From positions 5,731,001-5,795,000 of the forward strand of contig NZ_CP110128.1 in assembly GCF_028471945.1 (NCBI RefSeq): DNA of 64,000 bases. Direction: 5' to 3'. Under the pieces are notes generated by a model. It ran no database searches and had not been told where the DNA came from. It worked only from the letters and a program-made list of their open reading frames with translations. Both the position numbers and the translations under genes were made by a program. How positions within the stretch are numbered: the stretch's first letter is position 1; each line of letters opens with the position of its first letter. Origin of the DNA: Pseudomonas sp. WJP1 (lineage in GTDB: Bacteria > Pseudomonadota > Gammaproteobacteria > Pseudomonadales > Pseudomonadaceae). Positions 1 through 9,617 of the stretch are shown here, in pieces.

Positions 1-180
1 GATACCCAACTCTTCCTGCAGCTCACGGGCCAAGGCGCTTTCGACCGACTCGTCGACCTCGACCTTGCCACCGGGAAACTCCCAAAGACCGCCCTGGTGC
101 TGAGTGTCGGCACGGCGGGCGATAAGGATCTTGCCACTGCTGTCACGGATGACGGCAGCCGCTACGTGTACTCGTTTCAC
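1..180 (-). CDS. mutT: MutT Nudix hydrolase, N-terminal 60 codons (cut by window edge)
   Basis: This is the N-terminal part of an 8-oxo-dGTP diphosphatase, which removes oxidised dGTP from the nucleotide pool. It starts with GTG at 180, overlapping the stop of the upstream GST gene as GTGA, so the two are translationally coupled. The 60 visible codons include the substrate-loop sequence LWEFPGGK and a complete Nudix box, G-x5-E-x7-RELQEELGI, which holds the metal-binding glutamates. The window ends directly after the box, so the C-terminal half is not visible. In pseudomonads mutT commonly lies near argJ and secA, as here. A fused thiamine-phosphate-synthase-like C-terminal domain is known in some MutT proteins and cannot be judged from this fragment. 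Confidence 0.9.
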   Translation of the reverse strand, partial: MKRVHVAAAVIRDSSGKILIARRADTQHQGGLWEFPGGKVEVDESVESALARELQEELGI

Positions 181-809
181 CGCTCGATCTCCTCCAGGCC
201 GGCCTTCTGCCAGGCCTTGAATGCAGGCCATTGGTAGAGGGTTTCAACATAGGCTTCGTCCGCTGCCGACAGCTTGACCTGATAGGTCCGCAGGCGCACG
301 GCGATGGGTGCGAAAAACACATCGGCAAGGCTTATGCGACCGAACAGGTACGGGCCAGGCTCGGCCGCGACAGCGCGGCATTCAGCCCACAACGCCGACA
401 TGCGCTCGATGTCCGCCTGTACATCCGCCGGAAGTGGCGCCAGTGGCGCGTCATGGCTCAGGTCGAATGGCATGTTGCCGCGCATGGCGAAGAATCCGCT
501 GTGCATCTGCGCGCACGCCGAACGGGCCTGGGCACGGGCAGCGGTGTCTTTGGGCCACAGGCCCGCTTCGGGGAACTGTTCCGCCAGGTACTCGGCAATC
601 GCCAGGGAGTCGGCGATGGTGCCGTGCCCGGTCTTCAGCAGTGGGACTTTGCCGGTCGGCGAATGCTTGAGCAGACGCTCGCGGGTGTCCGGCTGGTTCA
701 GCTTGATCAGTTCTTCGGTGTAGGAGGCGCCGGTCAGATCGAGGGCCAGGGCGCCGCGCAGGGACCAGGAGGAAAGCAGTTTGTCGCCGATGATCAGGTG
801 GAGGCTCAT
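177..809 (-). CDS. glutathione S-transferase family protein
   Basis: This 210-residue protein has the two-domain GST layout. The N-terminal thioredoxin-like domain (about residues 1-80) carries LSSWSLR, where a Ser would be the glutathione-activating residue, KVPLL with the cis-proline, and DSLAIAEYL, the motif that contacts the glutathione glutamyl group. An all-helical C-terminal domain follows. GSTs conjugate glutathione to electrophiles or isomerise small metabolites in the cytoplasm. The substrate cannot be read from the sequence; a maleylacetoacetate isomerase-like role is possible but no aromatic-catabolism genes are adjacent. The gene lies between argJ and mutT in the same direction and overlaps mutT by 4 bp. 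Confidence 0.88.
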   Translation of the reverse strand: MSLHLIIGDKLLSSWSLRGALALDLTGASYTEELIKLNQPDTRERLLKHSPTGKVPLLKTGHGTIADSLAIAEYLAEQFPEAGLWPKDTAARAQARSACAQMHSGFFAMRGNMPFDLSHDAPLAPLPADVQADIERMSALWAECRAVAAEPGPYLFGRISLADVFFAPIAVRLRTYQVKLSAADEAYVETLYQWPAFKAWQKAGLEEIER

Positions 810-863
810 GTTCGGGACCTTTTGATGTAGGGACAGCCAGTCTAGTAAATGACTGACAAACCG

Positions 864-940
864 CCATCGCGAGCAGGCTCGCTCCCACAGTGGATTGATG
901 TACTCAAATCAAAATGTGGGAGCGAGCCTGCTCGCGATGG
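864..940. repeat. REPIN: inverted pair of REP sequences
   Basis: Two REP arms lie in opposite orientation, a left arm at 864-890 and a right arm at 915-940, each containing GCGAGCAGGCTCGCTCCCAC or its complement. They are separated by about 24 bp. The element sits between the 3' end of argJ and the start of the GST gene and can fold into a long hairpin, so it may also end argJ transcription. Confidence 0.85.
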
Positions 941-953
941 GGTCGACTCGATC

Positions 954-2171
954 TTACGTACGGTACTCGGCGTTGATCTTCACGTATTCGTGGGACAGGT
1001 CGGTGGTCCAGATGGTTTCGCTGCAATCGCCGCGACCCAGCTCGATACGGATGGTGATTTCTTCCTGCTGCATCACCGCCGCGCCCTGGGCTTCGGTGTA
1101 GGTCGCAGCGCGGGCGCCACGGCTGGCGATGCACACTTCACCGAGGAACACATCGATCTTGCTCACGTCCAGGTTCGGTACGCCGGCACGACCGACAGCC
1201 GCGAGGATGCGGCCCCAGTTCGGGTCGGAAGCGAACAGTGCAGTCTTGATCAATGGCGAGTGGGCCACGGTGTAGCCGACGTCCAGGCACTCCTGGTGAG
1301 TGCCGCCGCCGTTGACTTCAACGGTAACGAATTTGGTTGCGCCTTCGCCATCACGCACGATCGCCTGGGCTACGTCCATGCACACTTCGAACACCGCTTG
1401 CTTGAGCTTGGCGAACAACTCGCCCTCGGCACGGGTAATTTCCGGCAGCGCCGCCTGACCGGTGGCGATCAGCATGCAGCAGTCGTTGGTCGAGGTGTCG
1501 CCGTCGATGGTGATACGGTTGAACGACTTGTTGGCGCCGTCCAGCATCAGGTTCTGCAGCACATCGCGGGCAACCTTGGCGTCGGTGGCGATATAACCCA
1601 ACATGGTCGCCATGTTCGGGCGAATCATGCCCGCGCCTTTGCTGATACCAGTGACGGTGATGGTCACGCCATCGTGCTGGAACTGGCGGCTGGCACCCTT
1701 TGGCAGGGTATCGGTGGTCATGATGCCAGTGGCGGCAGCTTCCCAGTTGTTCTCCGACAGATCGTCGAGGGCGGCTTGCAGTGCGCCCTCGATTTTCTCG
1801 ACTGGCAGTGGCTCGCCGATCACGCCGGTGGAGTACGGCAGCACCAGGCTGGCATCGACGCCGGTCAACTCCGCCAGCTTCGCGCAAGTACGCTCGGCCG
1901 CGGCCAGGCCCGGTTCACCGGTACCGGCGTTGGCATTGCCGGTATTGGTCAGCAGGTAACGCACCGGGCCTTGCACGCGTTGCTTGGCCAGGATCACCGG
2001 GGCGGCGCAAAAGGCGTTCAAGGTGAACACACCCGCCACCGTCGAGCCTTCGGCACAACGCATGACCACAACATCCTTGCGCCCCGGGCGCTTGATACCG
2101 GCCGAGGCGATACCGAGTTCAAAACCGGCAACCGGGTGCAACGTTGGCAAAGGACCAAGACCAACAGCCAT
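954..2171 (-). CDS. argJ: bifunctional glutamate N-acetyltransferase / amino-acid acetyltransferase ArgJ
   Basis: This 405-residue ornithine acetyltransferase of the cyclic arginine pathway moves the acetyl group from N-acetylornithine to glutamate, and may also make acetylglutamate from acetyl-CoA. The autocleavage motif MATMLGY is present with Thr189 as the N-terminal nucleophile of the beta chain after self-processing. The TNTGNANAGTG oxyanion-side segment lies at about residues 75-85. The protein ends in VKINAEYRT, the typical ArgJ tail. The length matches the family and no damage is seen. It is downstream of secA in the same direction, as in other pseudomonads, with a terminator-like hairpin between the two genes. 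Confidence 0.97.
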   Translation of the reverse strand: MAVGLGPLPTLHPVAGFELGIASAGIKRPGRKDVVVMRCAEGSTVAGVFTLNAFCAAPVILAKQRVQGPVRYLLTNTGNANAGTGEPGLAAAERTCAKLAELTGVDASLVLPYSTGVIGEPLPVEKIEGALQAALDDLSENNWEAAATGIMTTDTLPKGASRQFQHDGVTITVTGISKGAGMIRPNMATMLGYIATDAKVARDVLQNLMLDGANKSFNRITIDGDTSTNDCCMLIATGQAALPEITRAEGELFAKLKQAVFEVCMDVAQAIVRDGEGATKFVTVEVNGGGTHQECLDVGYTVAHSPLIKTALFASDPNWGRILAAVGRAGVPNLDVSKIDVFLGEVCIASRGARAATYTEAQGAAVMQQEEITIRIELGRGDCSETIWTTDLSHEYVKINAEYRT

Positions 2172-2232
2172 GAATGCGCTCCTTTATAGATGATGTCTGC
2201 ACCGCTTCAGCAAAAGCGATGGTAAAAATGGC

Positions 2233-2268
2233 AAAACGCCGCGACGGCAGAAGCCGGTCGCGGCGCGG
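2233..2268 (-). terminator. probable Rho-independent terminator after secA
   Basis: Perfect 9-bp arms, CGCCGCGAC at 2238-2246 and GTCGCGGCG at 2257-2265, flank a 10-nt loop. On the minus strand the stem is followed by a short T-rich stretch (GTTTTGCC). It lies just beyond the secA stop codon and before argJ. Confidence 0.7.
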
Positions 2269-2292
2269 GTATTTCAGCGTATGAAACGGGGG

Positions 2293-5028
2293 TTACTGGA
2301 TCTGCCCGTGGCAATGCTTGAACTTCTTGCCCGAACCGCAGTAGCACAGTTCGTTACGGCCCAGCTTCTGCTCGTTGCGGACCGGGGCGGTGGCGAGGGC
2401 CACGTCGACCTCTTCACCCAACTGCTCCGGCTGCTCCAGGCCAGGGGCCTCTTCATGCAGGAACTGCATGCGCGCCGCCAGTGCCTCGGCTTCCTGGCGC
2501 AGGCGCGCCTCTTCCTCGGCCGGATCTTCGCGACGCACCTGAACGTGCGACAACACACGGATCGAGTCGCGCTTGATCGAATCCAGCAGCTCGGAGAACA
2601 GCGTGAACGACTCGCGCTTGTACTCTTGCTTCGGGTTCTTCTGCGCATAACCACGCAGGTGGATGCCGTGACGCAGGTGATCCATGGTCGACAGGTGGTC
2701 TTTCCACAGGTCATCCAGCACGCGCAGGACGATTTGCTTCTCGAAGGTGCGCAGCGCTTCGGCGCCCGCCTGGTCTTCTTTCTCGTTGTACGCGGCGATC
2801 AGCTCCTGCATCAGCTTCTCGCGCAGGGTTTCCTCGTACAGGTGATCGTCTTCGTCGAGCCACTGCTGGATCGGCAGCTTCACGCCGAAATCGCTTTCCA
2901 GCGCTGCTTCCAGACCCGCCACGTCCCACTGCTCTGGCAACGATTGTGGTGGAATGTGTGCGCTGACGGTCGCGTTGAGTACGTCCTGACGGAAGTCGGC
3001 GATGGTTTCACCAATGTTGTCAGCGGCCAGCAACGTGTTACGCATGTGATAGATCACTTTACGCTGTTCGTTGTTGACGTCGTCGAACTCGAGCAATTGC
3101 TTGCGAATATCGAAGTTGCGGCCTTCGACCTTACGCTGGGCCTTTTCGATGGCGTTGGTCACCATGCGGTGCTCGATCGCTTCGCCAGGCTGCATGCCCA
3201 GGGCCTTCATGAAGTTCTTCACCCGGTCAGAGGCGAAGATGCGCATCAGGCTGTCTTCCAGCGACAGGTAGAAACGGCTGGAACCGGCGTCGCCCTGGCG
3301 ACCGGCACGACCACGCAACTGGTTGTCGATACGGCGCGATTCGTGACGCTCGGACGCGATCACCTGCAAACCGCCCGACTCGAGCACTTGCTGGTGACGC
3401 TTCTGCCAGTCGGCCTTGATCTGGGCAATCTGCTCAGGGGTCGGGTTTTCCAGCGAGGCCACTTCCACTTCCCAGTTGCCGCCCAACAGGATGTCGGTAC
3501 CGCGACCGGCCATGTTGGTGGCGATGGTCAGTGCACCCGGGCGACCGGCCTGGGCAATGATCTCGGCTTCTTTTTCGTGGAACTTGGCGTTCAGGACCTT
3601 GTGCTCGATGCCTTCCTTGTTGAGCAGGTCGGACATGCGCTCGGAGGTTTCGATGGTCGCCGTACCCACCAGCACCGGACGGCCCGCGGCCATGCTTTCC
3701 TTGATGTCGGTGACGATTGCCGCGTATTTCTCGTCGGCGGTCAGGAACACCAGGTCGTTGTAGTCTTTACGGGCCAGCGGCTTGTTCGTCGGAATGACGA
3801 TGACCTGCAGGCCATAGATCTGATGGAACTCGAACGCTTCGGTGTCGGCCGTACCGGTCATGCCGGACAGTTTGTTGTACAGACGGAAGTAGTTCTGGAA
3901 GGTGGTCGATGCCAGGGTCTGGCTTTCAGCCTGGATGTTCAGGTTTTCCTTGGCTTCGATGGCCTGGTGCAGGCCTTCGGACAAGCGACGACCCGGCATG
4001 GTACGACCGGTGTGTTCGTCGACCAGCACGACCTGACCGTCCTGCACGATGTATTCAACGTTGCGATGGAACAGCTTGTGTGCGCGCAGACCGGCATAAA
4101 CGTGCGTCAGCAGGGCCAGGTTGTGTGCCGAGTACAGGCTCTCGCCTTCCGCCAGCAGGCCGAGACGGGTCAGCGCGTCTTCGACGAACTGGTGACCGGC
4201 TTCGTTGAGTTCAACCTGGCGGGTCTTCTCGTCGACGGTGTAGTGGCCAGCCTTGGTGACTTCGCCTTCGACTTCTTCGATGTGCAATTCCAGCTGCGGG
4301 ATCAGTTTGTTGATCTCGATGTACAGCTTGGAGCTGTCCTCGGCCTGACCGGAAATGATCAGCGGCGTACGGGCTTCGTCGATGAGGATGGAGTCAACTT
4401 CGTCGATCACGGCAAAATTGAGTTCGCGCTGGAATTTTTCTTCCACGCTGAACGCCATGTTGTCGCGCAGGTAGTCGAAACCGAATTCGTTGTTGGTACC
4501 GTAGGTGATGTCGGCGGCATAGGCCAGGCGCTTCTCTTCCGGCGGCTGGAATGGCGTGACCACGCCGACCGTCAGGCCGAGGAATTCGTAGAGCGGGCGC
4601 ATCCAGTTGGCGTCACGACGGGCCAGGTAGTCGTTCACCGTCACAACGTGCACGCCCTTGCCGGACAATGCGTTGAGGTAAACGCCCAGTGTGGCCACCA
4701 GGGTCTTGCCTTCACCGGTACGCATCTCGGCGATCTTGCCTTCATGCAAGGTCATGCCGCCGATCAGCTGGACATCGAAGTGGCGCATGCCCATGACGCG
4801 CTTGCCGGCTTCACGGGCGACCGCGAAGGCTTCCGGCAACAGCTTGTCGAGGGTTTCCCCTTTGGCGAAGCGGGCCTTGAACTCATCGGTCTTGGCACGC
4901 AATTGATCGTCCGAAAGGGCCACCATTTGCTCTTCGAAGGCATTGACGAATTGCACCGTCTTGAGCATGCGTTTGACTTCACGCTCGTTCTTGCTTCCAA
5001 AAAGTTTCTTTAACAAAGGCGCAAACAT
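2293..5028 (-). CDS. secA: preprotein translocase ATPase SecA
   Basis: This 911-residue motor of the Sec pathway binds unfolded preproteins and drives them through SecYEG by ATP hydrolysis. The chosen start gives [16 protein letters not shown]; an upstream in-frame Met would add 22 unconserved residues. The DEAD-type NBD1 Walker A is EMRTGEGKT (about 101-109). The GRAGRQGD segment of NBD2 and the preprotein cross-linking and scaffold regions follow. The C-terminus carries the zinc and SecB-binding tail, [13 protein letters not shown], with all metal ligands present. The length is normal for Pseudomonas SecA. Confidence 0.98.
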   Translation of the reverse strand: MFAPLLKKLFGSKNEREVKRMLKTVQFVNAFEEQMVALSDDQLRAKTDEFKARFAKGETLDKLLPEAFAVAREAGKRVMGMRHFDVQLIGGMTLHEGKIAEMRTGEGKTLVATLGVYLNALSGKGVHVVTVNDYLARRDANWMRPLYEFLGLTVGVVTPFQPPEEKRLAYAADITYGTNNEFGFDYLRDNMAFSVEEKFQRELNFAVIDEVDSILIDEARTPLIISGQAEDSSKLYIEINKLIPQLELHIEEVEGEVTKAGHYTVDEKTRQVELNEAGHQFVEDALTRLGLLAEGESLYSAHNLALLTHVYAGLRAHKLFHRNVEYIVQDGQVVLVDEHTGRTMPGRRLSEGLHQAIEAKENLNIQAESQTLASTTFQNYFRLYNKLSGMTGTADTEAFEFHQIYGLQVIVIPTNKPLARKDYNDLVFLTADEKYAAIVTDIKESMAAGRPVLVGTATIETSERMSDLLNKEGIEHKVLNAKFHEKEAEIIAQAGRPGALTIATNMAGRGTDILLGGNWEVEVASLENPTPEQIAQIKADWQKRHQQVLESGGLQVIASERHESRRIDNQLRGRAGRQGDAGSSRFYLSLEDSLMRIFASDRVKNFMKALGMQPGEAIEHRMVTNAIEKAQRKVEGRNFDIRKQLLEFDDVNNEQRKVIYHMRNTLLAADNIGETIADFRQDVLNATVSAHIPPQSLPEQWDVAGLEAALESDFGVKLPIQQWLDEDDHLYEETLREKLMQELIAAYNEKEDQAGAEALRTFEKQIVLRVLDDLWKDHLSTMDHLRHGIHLRGYAQKNPKQEYKRESFTLFSELLDSIKRDSIRVLSHVQVRREDPAEEEARLRQEAEALAARMQFLHEEAPGLEQPEQLGEEVDVALATAPVRNEQKLGRNELCYCGSGKKFKHCHGQIQ

Positions 5029-5335
5029 ATCGGCAGGATCTTCCACACTAAAGGGATGGAGGGCGGCCCCGTGAGTCGCCCGAGCAGCCCTCATGGCCGC
5101 ATGCGAACGAGCATTCTACCCGGAAACGGTGGTGAGGAAAGTGGCGTTATTCCACGATGCTGGCACAGCGTTGTAACGGGGCTCACTTAAAATAAGGGCA
5201 AATCGCTGAACTTCAAGCCATTCACGGCAGAAGTTACTTGTTGATTTAATGGGTAAAGCGCGCGCAAAGCAATGGGTCGGGCGCATCCGGTGCTTTCTGC
5301 TACCATGGCGGCTCTGTTACTTCAGGTGTCTGATC

Positions 5336-5791
5336 ATGGCATTTCGCCCTCTTACGGCCAGAGCACCCGCCGTTCTGCTTCGCGAAGCCAAGCCGCTCAA
5401 GGCCATTCTCGGCCACGCTCAACGCCTGGGCCATTTGCAACGCTTGCTCGAAAGCCAGTTGCAGCCCGCCGCGCGCGCGCATTGCCACGTGGCGTCCTGG
5501 CGCGAAGGCAGTTTGTTGCTGATTGTCACCGACGGTCACTGGGCCACCCGCCTGCGCTACCAGCAAAAACGCCTGCAACGGCAACTGCAGATGTTCGACG
5601 AGTTCGCCAACCTCACGCGCATCCTGTTCAAGGTGCAACCGCCCACCGTCCAGCAAGGTGCGGCGGGGCATACCATGGATTTATCCAATGATGCGGCCGC
5701 GACCATTCAGGCCACGGCCGACGGGATCAGCGATCCGAATCTGCGGGCGGCGCTGGAGCGCCTGGCGGCGCACGCCAAATCCAAGGCCTGA
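5336..5791 (+). CDS. dciA: DciA family (DUF721) replicative helicase loader
   Basis: This 151-residue protein belongs to the DUF721 family, whose members (DciA) assist loading of the replicative helicase DnaB in bacteria that lack DnaC. The start at MAFRPLTAR was chosen over upstream in-frame codons because homologues begin near here and the upstream extension has no family character. The N-terminal half contains the HLQRLLESQLQ and WREGSLLLIV segments typical of the KH-like DciA fold. The C-terminal third is less ordered. It diverges from secA, the position it holds in other pseudomonads. Confidence 0.85.
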   Translation: MAFRPLTARAPAVLLREAKPLKAILGHAQRLGHLQRLLESQLQPAARAHCHVASWREGSLLLIVTDGHWATRLRYQQKRLQRQLQMFDEFANLTRILFKVQPPTVQQGAAGHTMDLSNDAAATIQATADGISDPNLRAALERLAAHAKSKA

Positions 5792-5806
5792 CGCCCCCGC
5801 ACCCTT

Positions 5807-5894
5807 AGTAGGAGCGAGGCTTGCCCGCGAAGCTTTTGGCGTCCTTGAGGGCCTCTTCGCGGGCAAGTCGGATCGCCGCCCGCTCGCTCCTACA
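5807..5894. repeat. REPIN, 'GCGGGCAAGCC' class, imperfect
   Basis: The left arm (5807-5830) contains GTAGGAGCGAGGCTTGCCCG. The right arm (about 5855-5894) is degenerate, because CTTCGCGGGCAAG and GCTCGCTCCTAC are separated by extra bases. It lies between the convergent dciA and HerA-like genes. Confidence 0.75.
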
Positions 5895-5916
5895 GAGATT
5901 GCATCCATTCGATTTT

Positions 5917-7416
5917 TTAGCGGCGTTTGCTGCCACCCAGCAATGACCCCATCAACCCGCGCACCAATTGCCGCCCCAGCTGATTCGCCGCCTGTCGCAT
6001 CGCCGACTTCAGTGCCTGCCCCGCCGCCGTGCCGAGAAACTCTCCGGCCTGCTCGGTGAAGCTCGGCTCCTGCGCCGCCGGTTTCGCCGGCGCCGCCTCA
6101 GGTTCAGGGGCCAGCCCCTTGCGCCCCATCAGCACTTCATAGGCCGATTCGCGATCGATCGGTTTGTCATACCGCCCCTTGCACGGCGAACCGGCTATCA
6201 GCAGCGTGCGCTCCGTTTCGCTCAGCGGCCCGATGCGTGATTGCGGTGGAGCCACCAGCACGCGCTGGACCATTGCCGGTGTGCCCTTGTCCTGCAAGGT
6301 ACCCACCAGCGCCTCGCCAATGCCCAGCTCGGTCAGCACCGACAGGGCGTCGAACGCCGGGTTCGGGCGAAAGCCATCGGCCACCGCCCGCAGGGATTTC
6401 TGCTCTTTGGCGGTGAACGCGCGCAAGCCGTGCTGGATGCGCAGGCCCAGCTGTGCCAGCACGTCGTCGGGCAAGTCGCCCGGCGACTGGGTGACGAAAT
6501 ACACCCCCACGCCTTTGGAGCGAATCAGCCGCACCACTTGCTCCAGTCGATCCTGCAGCGCCTTGGGGGTGCCGGCGAACAACAGATGCGCCTCGTCGAA
6601 AAACAGCGCCAGCAGCGGTTTTTCCGCATCGCCGCGTTCCGGCAGCTGCTCGAACAGCTCGGCCAGCAGCCACAACAGGAAGGTCGCGTAGACCTTCGGC
6701 GCTTCATGCACCAGACGACTGGCGTCGAGCAGGTGAATGCGTCCGCGGCCATCGGCGGTCGGTTGCAGAATGTCCTCCAGTTGCAGCGCCGGTTCGCCAA
6801 ACAGCGCTTCCGCGCCCTGCTGCTCCAGGGTTGCCAGGCGCCGTAGCAGGGCCTGGCTGGAGCCGGTGGTCATCAGCGCCGCGTCATCACCCAGCAGTTC
6901 GGGGTTGTCCTTGAGGTGATTGAGCAGTGCCTTGAGATCCTTCAGATCCAGCAGCAACAGGCCTTCGCGGTCGGCTACCTTGAACGCGGCATACAGCGCT
7001 GACTGCTGGCTATCGGTCAATTCCAGCAGGCTGCCCAGGAGTAGCGGCCCCATTTCGCTCAACGTCGTGCGCAACGGATGACCGGACTGACCGTGAATGT
7101 CCCACAAGGTCACCGGATACGCCGCAGGCTTGTGGTTCAGCCATGGCATGCCGGCAATCCGCTCGGCGACCTTGCCCTGGGGGTTGCCGGCAGCGCCCAG
7201 GCCGCACAGGTCACCCTTGATGTCGGCGGCAAACACCGCCACCCCGGCATCGCTGAAGGCTTCGGCCATGCGCTGCAACGTGACGGTCTTGCCGGTCCCG
7301 GTAGCGCCCGCGATCAATCCGTGGCGGTTCGCCAGGCGCATGGCCTGGGCGATCGGCTGCCCCGCGAGATCGGCGCCGATAACAAGTTGCAATGAATCAG
7401 GCATTTGGTCACCCAT
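5917..7416 (-). CDS. HerA-like ATPase, DUF853 (YjgR) family
   Basis: This 499-residue protein is an ATPase of the HerA/FtsK superfamily (DUF853), homologous to E. coli YjgR. Walker A is GATGTGKT at residues 37-44. A Walker B-like segment, LLALFFDEAHLLF, follows near the middle, and an arginine-finger-type region (FVTQSPGDLPDD) comes after it. The C-terminal 60 residues are alanine-rich and end in a basic GGSKRR tail. HerA proteins pump or translocate DNA in other bacteria, but the YjgR branch is uncharacterised, so the role is inferred only. Either the first Met or the Met at codon 5 (MPDSLQLV) could be the start. The promoter of the divergent chemoreceptor lies immediately upstream. Confidence 0.87.
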   Translation of the reverse strand: MGDQMPDSLQLVIGADLAGQPIAQAMRLANRHGLIAGATGTGKTVTLQRMAEAFSDAGVAVFAADIKGDLCGLGAAGNPQGKVAERIAGMPWLNHKPAAYPVTLWDIHGQSGHPLRTTLSEMGPLLLGSLLELTDSQQSALYAAFKVADREGLLLLDLKDLKALLNHLKDNPELLGDDAALMTTGSSQALLRRLATLEQQGAEALFGEPALQLEDILQPTADGRGRIHLLDASRLVHEAPKVYATFLLWLLAELFEQLPERGDAEKPLLALFFDEAHLLFAGTPKALQDRLEQVVRLIRSKGVGVYFVTQSPGDLPDDVLAQLGLRIQHGLRAFTAKEQKSLRAVADGFRPNPAFDALSVLTELGIGEALVGTLQDKGTPAMVQRVLVAPPQSRIGPLSETERTLLIAGSPCKGRYDKPIDRESAYEVLMGRKGLAPEPEAAPAKPAAQEPSFTEQAGEFLGTAAGQALKSAMRQAANQLGRQLVRGLMGSLLGGSKRR

Positions 7417-7419
7417 GGT

Positions 7420-7446
7420 TAATCTTTGGTCCTACACGGCCGATAG
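7420..7446 (+). promoter_or_regulatory. sigma-28 (FliA)-like promoter for the chemoreceptor gene
   Basis: TAAT (7420-7423), exactly 15 bp of spacer, then GCCGATAG (7439-7446) closely matches the FliA consensus TAAA-N15-GCCGATAA. It lies about 148 bp upstream of the chemoreceptor start, the class of gene FliA normally serves. Confidence 0.6.
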
Positions 7447-7593
7447 AAATATCGACAAAGCAGACAGACACAAATTTGTCGGACATTTCCCTTAAGGAGC
7501 GTCGGAAATATCTCTTGCTTTCAACATTGCCCATCGTGCGTTCCTTTATAAAAGCACGCGCTGGGCATTAAGACCTTAGCGGAACCCCAAGCC

Positions 7594-9483
7594 ATGAACA
7601 AAAATCTGCGTTTCAGCCATAAAATCCTGCTTGCCGCCGCCCTCATCGTCATTGCCACTTTCGCCTCATTCACCCTGTATAACGACTATTTACAGCGCAA
7701 TGCCATCCGCGAAGACTTGGACAACTATCTGAACGAGATGGGCGACGTCACCGCCAACAACATCCAGACCTGGCTGAGCGGCCGTATCCTGCTGATTGAG
7801 AACCTTTCGCAAAACATTGCCATCAACCCGGAACAGGCCAACGTCGCCGCCCTGCTGGAACAGAAAGCCCTGACGTCGACGTTCATGGCGTCCTACCTGG
7901 GTGACGCCACCGGGCACTTCACCATTCGTCCGGATGCGAAGATGCCGGACGGTTTCGACCCACGGGTTCGCCCTTGGTACAAGGGAGCGCAAAACAGCAG
8001 CACGCCAACCCTGACCGAACCCTATGTCGATGCAGCGACCGGGCAAACCATTATTTCCCTGGCCATGGCCTCGACAAAAGCCGGGCAAGCCGTTGGCGTG
8101 GTGGGCGGCGACCTCAGCCTGCAAACCTTGATCGACACCCTCAGCGCCCGGGATTTCAACGGCATGGGCTATGCCTTCCTGGTCAGCGCCGACGGGAAGA
8201 TCCTGGTCCACCCGGACAAAGCCCTGGTCATGAAGTCCCTGGGCGAGGCGTACCCGCAAAATACCCCGCGCATCAGCCACGACCTCAGTGAAATCGTGGT
8301 CGATGGCAAGACCCGCATCGTCACCTTTACCCCGATCAAAGGCCTGCCGTCGGTCAATTGGTACATCGGCCTCTCGGTGGACAAGGACAAAGCCTTCTCG
8401 ATGCTCAGCGAGTTCCGCGCCTCGGCGTTGTTTGCCACGGTGATCGCCGTCGCCATCATCATCGCCCTGCTGGGCATGTTGATCCGCCTGCTGATTCAGC
8501 CGCTGCACGTCATGACCCGGGCCATGGCCGACATCGCCGACGGTGAAGGCGACCTGACCAAGCGCCTGGTGATCCAGAATAACGACGAGTTCGGCAACCT
8601 CGGCACCGCGTTCAACCGTTTTGTTGAGCGCATCCACGGTTCGATCCGCGAAGTGTCCTCGGCCACCGGCCAGGTCAACGAAGTGGCGTTGCGCGTGGTC
8701 GCCGCCTCGAACTCGTCGATGTACAACTCCGACCAGCAAGCGTCGCGCACCAACAGCGTGGCAGCGGCGATCAACCAGCTCGGTGCCGCCGCCCAGGAGA
8801 TCGCCCGCAATGCCGCGCAAGCGTCGAGCCAGGCCAGCGATGCCCGCAACCTGGCCGAGGATGGCCAGCAAGTGGTGGATCGCAGCATTGCCGCCATGAA
8901 TCAACTGTCGAACATGCTCAGCGCTTCGAGCAGCAACATCGAATCGCTCAACAGCAAAACCGTGAACATCGGGCAGATTCTTGAGGTGATTACCAGCATT
9001 TCCCAGCAAACCAACCTGCTGGCGCTCAACGCCGCCATTGAAGCGGCGCGGGCCGGTGAAGCCGGGCGTGGATTTGCCGTGGTGGCCGATGAAGTGCGCA
9101 ACCTGGCGCATCGCACCCAGGAATCGGCGCAGCAGGTTCAGACCATGATCGAAGAATTGCAGGTTGGCGCCCGCGAGTCGGTCAGTACCATGAGCGACAG
9201 CCAGCGCCACAGCCAGGACAGCGTGGAAATCGCCAACCTGGCCGGCGAGCGCCTGAGCAGCGTGACGCAACGCATCGGCGAAATCGATGGCATGAACCAG
9301 TCGGTGGCAACCGCCACCGAGGAACAGACGGCGGTGGTCGAGTCGATCAACGTCGATATCACCGAAATCAATACCCTGAACCAGGAGGGTGTGGAAAACC
9401 TGCAATCGACGTTGCGCGCCTGTACGGACCTTGAGCAGCAGGCAGCACGACTGAAGCAACTGGTGGGCAGCTTCCGCATCTAG
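7594..9483 (+). CDS. methyl-accepting chemotaxis protein, PctA/PctB-type amino-acid receptor
   Basis: This 629-residue membrane chemoreceptor has TM1 at about residues 10-30, a periplasmic dCache domain (31-275), TM2 (about 276-298), HAMP, and a signalling hairpin with the conserved tip around [19 protein letters not shown]. The ligand domain carries the amino-acid-binding set Arg126, Trp128 (RPWYK), Tyr144 and Asp173 (GGDLSL), the residues that contact the amino and carboxyl groups of L-amino acids in this receptor family. It is therefore very likely to drive chemotaxis to amino acids. Synteny with purU agrees with the pctA/pctB region of P. aeruginosa. The exact ligand range cannot be read. 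Confidence 0.92.
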   Translation: MNKNLRFSHKILLAAALIVIATFASFTLYNDYLQRNAIREDLDNYLNEMGDVTANNIQTWLSGRILLIENLSQNIAINPEQANVAALLEQKALTSTFMASYLGDATGHFTIRPDAKMPDGFDPRVRPWYKGAQNSSTPTLTEPYVDAATGQTIISLAMASTKAGQAVGVVGGDLSLQTLIDTLSARDFNGMGYAFLVSADGKILVHPDKALVMKSLGEAYPQNTPRISHDLSEIVVDGKTRIVTFTPIKGLPSVNWYIGLSVDKDKAFSMLSEFRASALFATVIAVAIIIALLGMLIRLLIQPLHVMTRAMADIADGEGDLTKRLVIQNNDEFGNLGTAFNRFVERIHGSIREVSSATGQVNEVALRVVAASNSSMYNSDQQASRTNSVAAAINQLGAAAQEIARNAAQASSQASDARNLAEDGQQVVDRSIAAMNQLSNMLSASSSNIESLNSKTVNIGQILEVITSISQQTNLLALNAAIEAARAGEAGRGFAVVADEVRNLAHRTQESAQQVQTMIEELQVGARESVSTMSDSQRHSQDSVEIANLAGERLSSVTQRIGEIDGMNQSVATATEEQTAVVESINVDITEINTLNQEGVENLQSTLRACTDLEQQAARLKQLVGSFRI

Positions 9484-9498
9484 CGTTTGATTTGGACA

Positions 9499-9531
9499 CT
9501 TCGCGGGCAGCGATCTGAAACGCCCGCGAAG
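9499..9531 (+). terminator. hairpin after the chemoreceptor gene
   Basis: Perfect 10-bp arms CTTCGCGGGC (9499-9508) and GCCCGCGAAG (9522-9531) enclose a 13-nt loop. There is no T-tract. It is either a weak terminator or a decayed REP, since its arms resemble the GCGGGCAAGCC-class repeats. Confidence 0.5.
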
Positions 9532-9617
9532 ACGATCACCCAGGCACCTCCCTCCAAACCCCAACCGAACATCTATTCTTCATATAGGTCAATCAAGGAG
9601 AACAACGGACCGGAGGG

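Noticed and set aside
2281..5013. 910-residue open frame on the plus strand opposite secA
   Set aside because: It is a shadow of the high-GC secA codons, has no family motif, and secA is certain on the minus strand.
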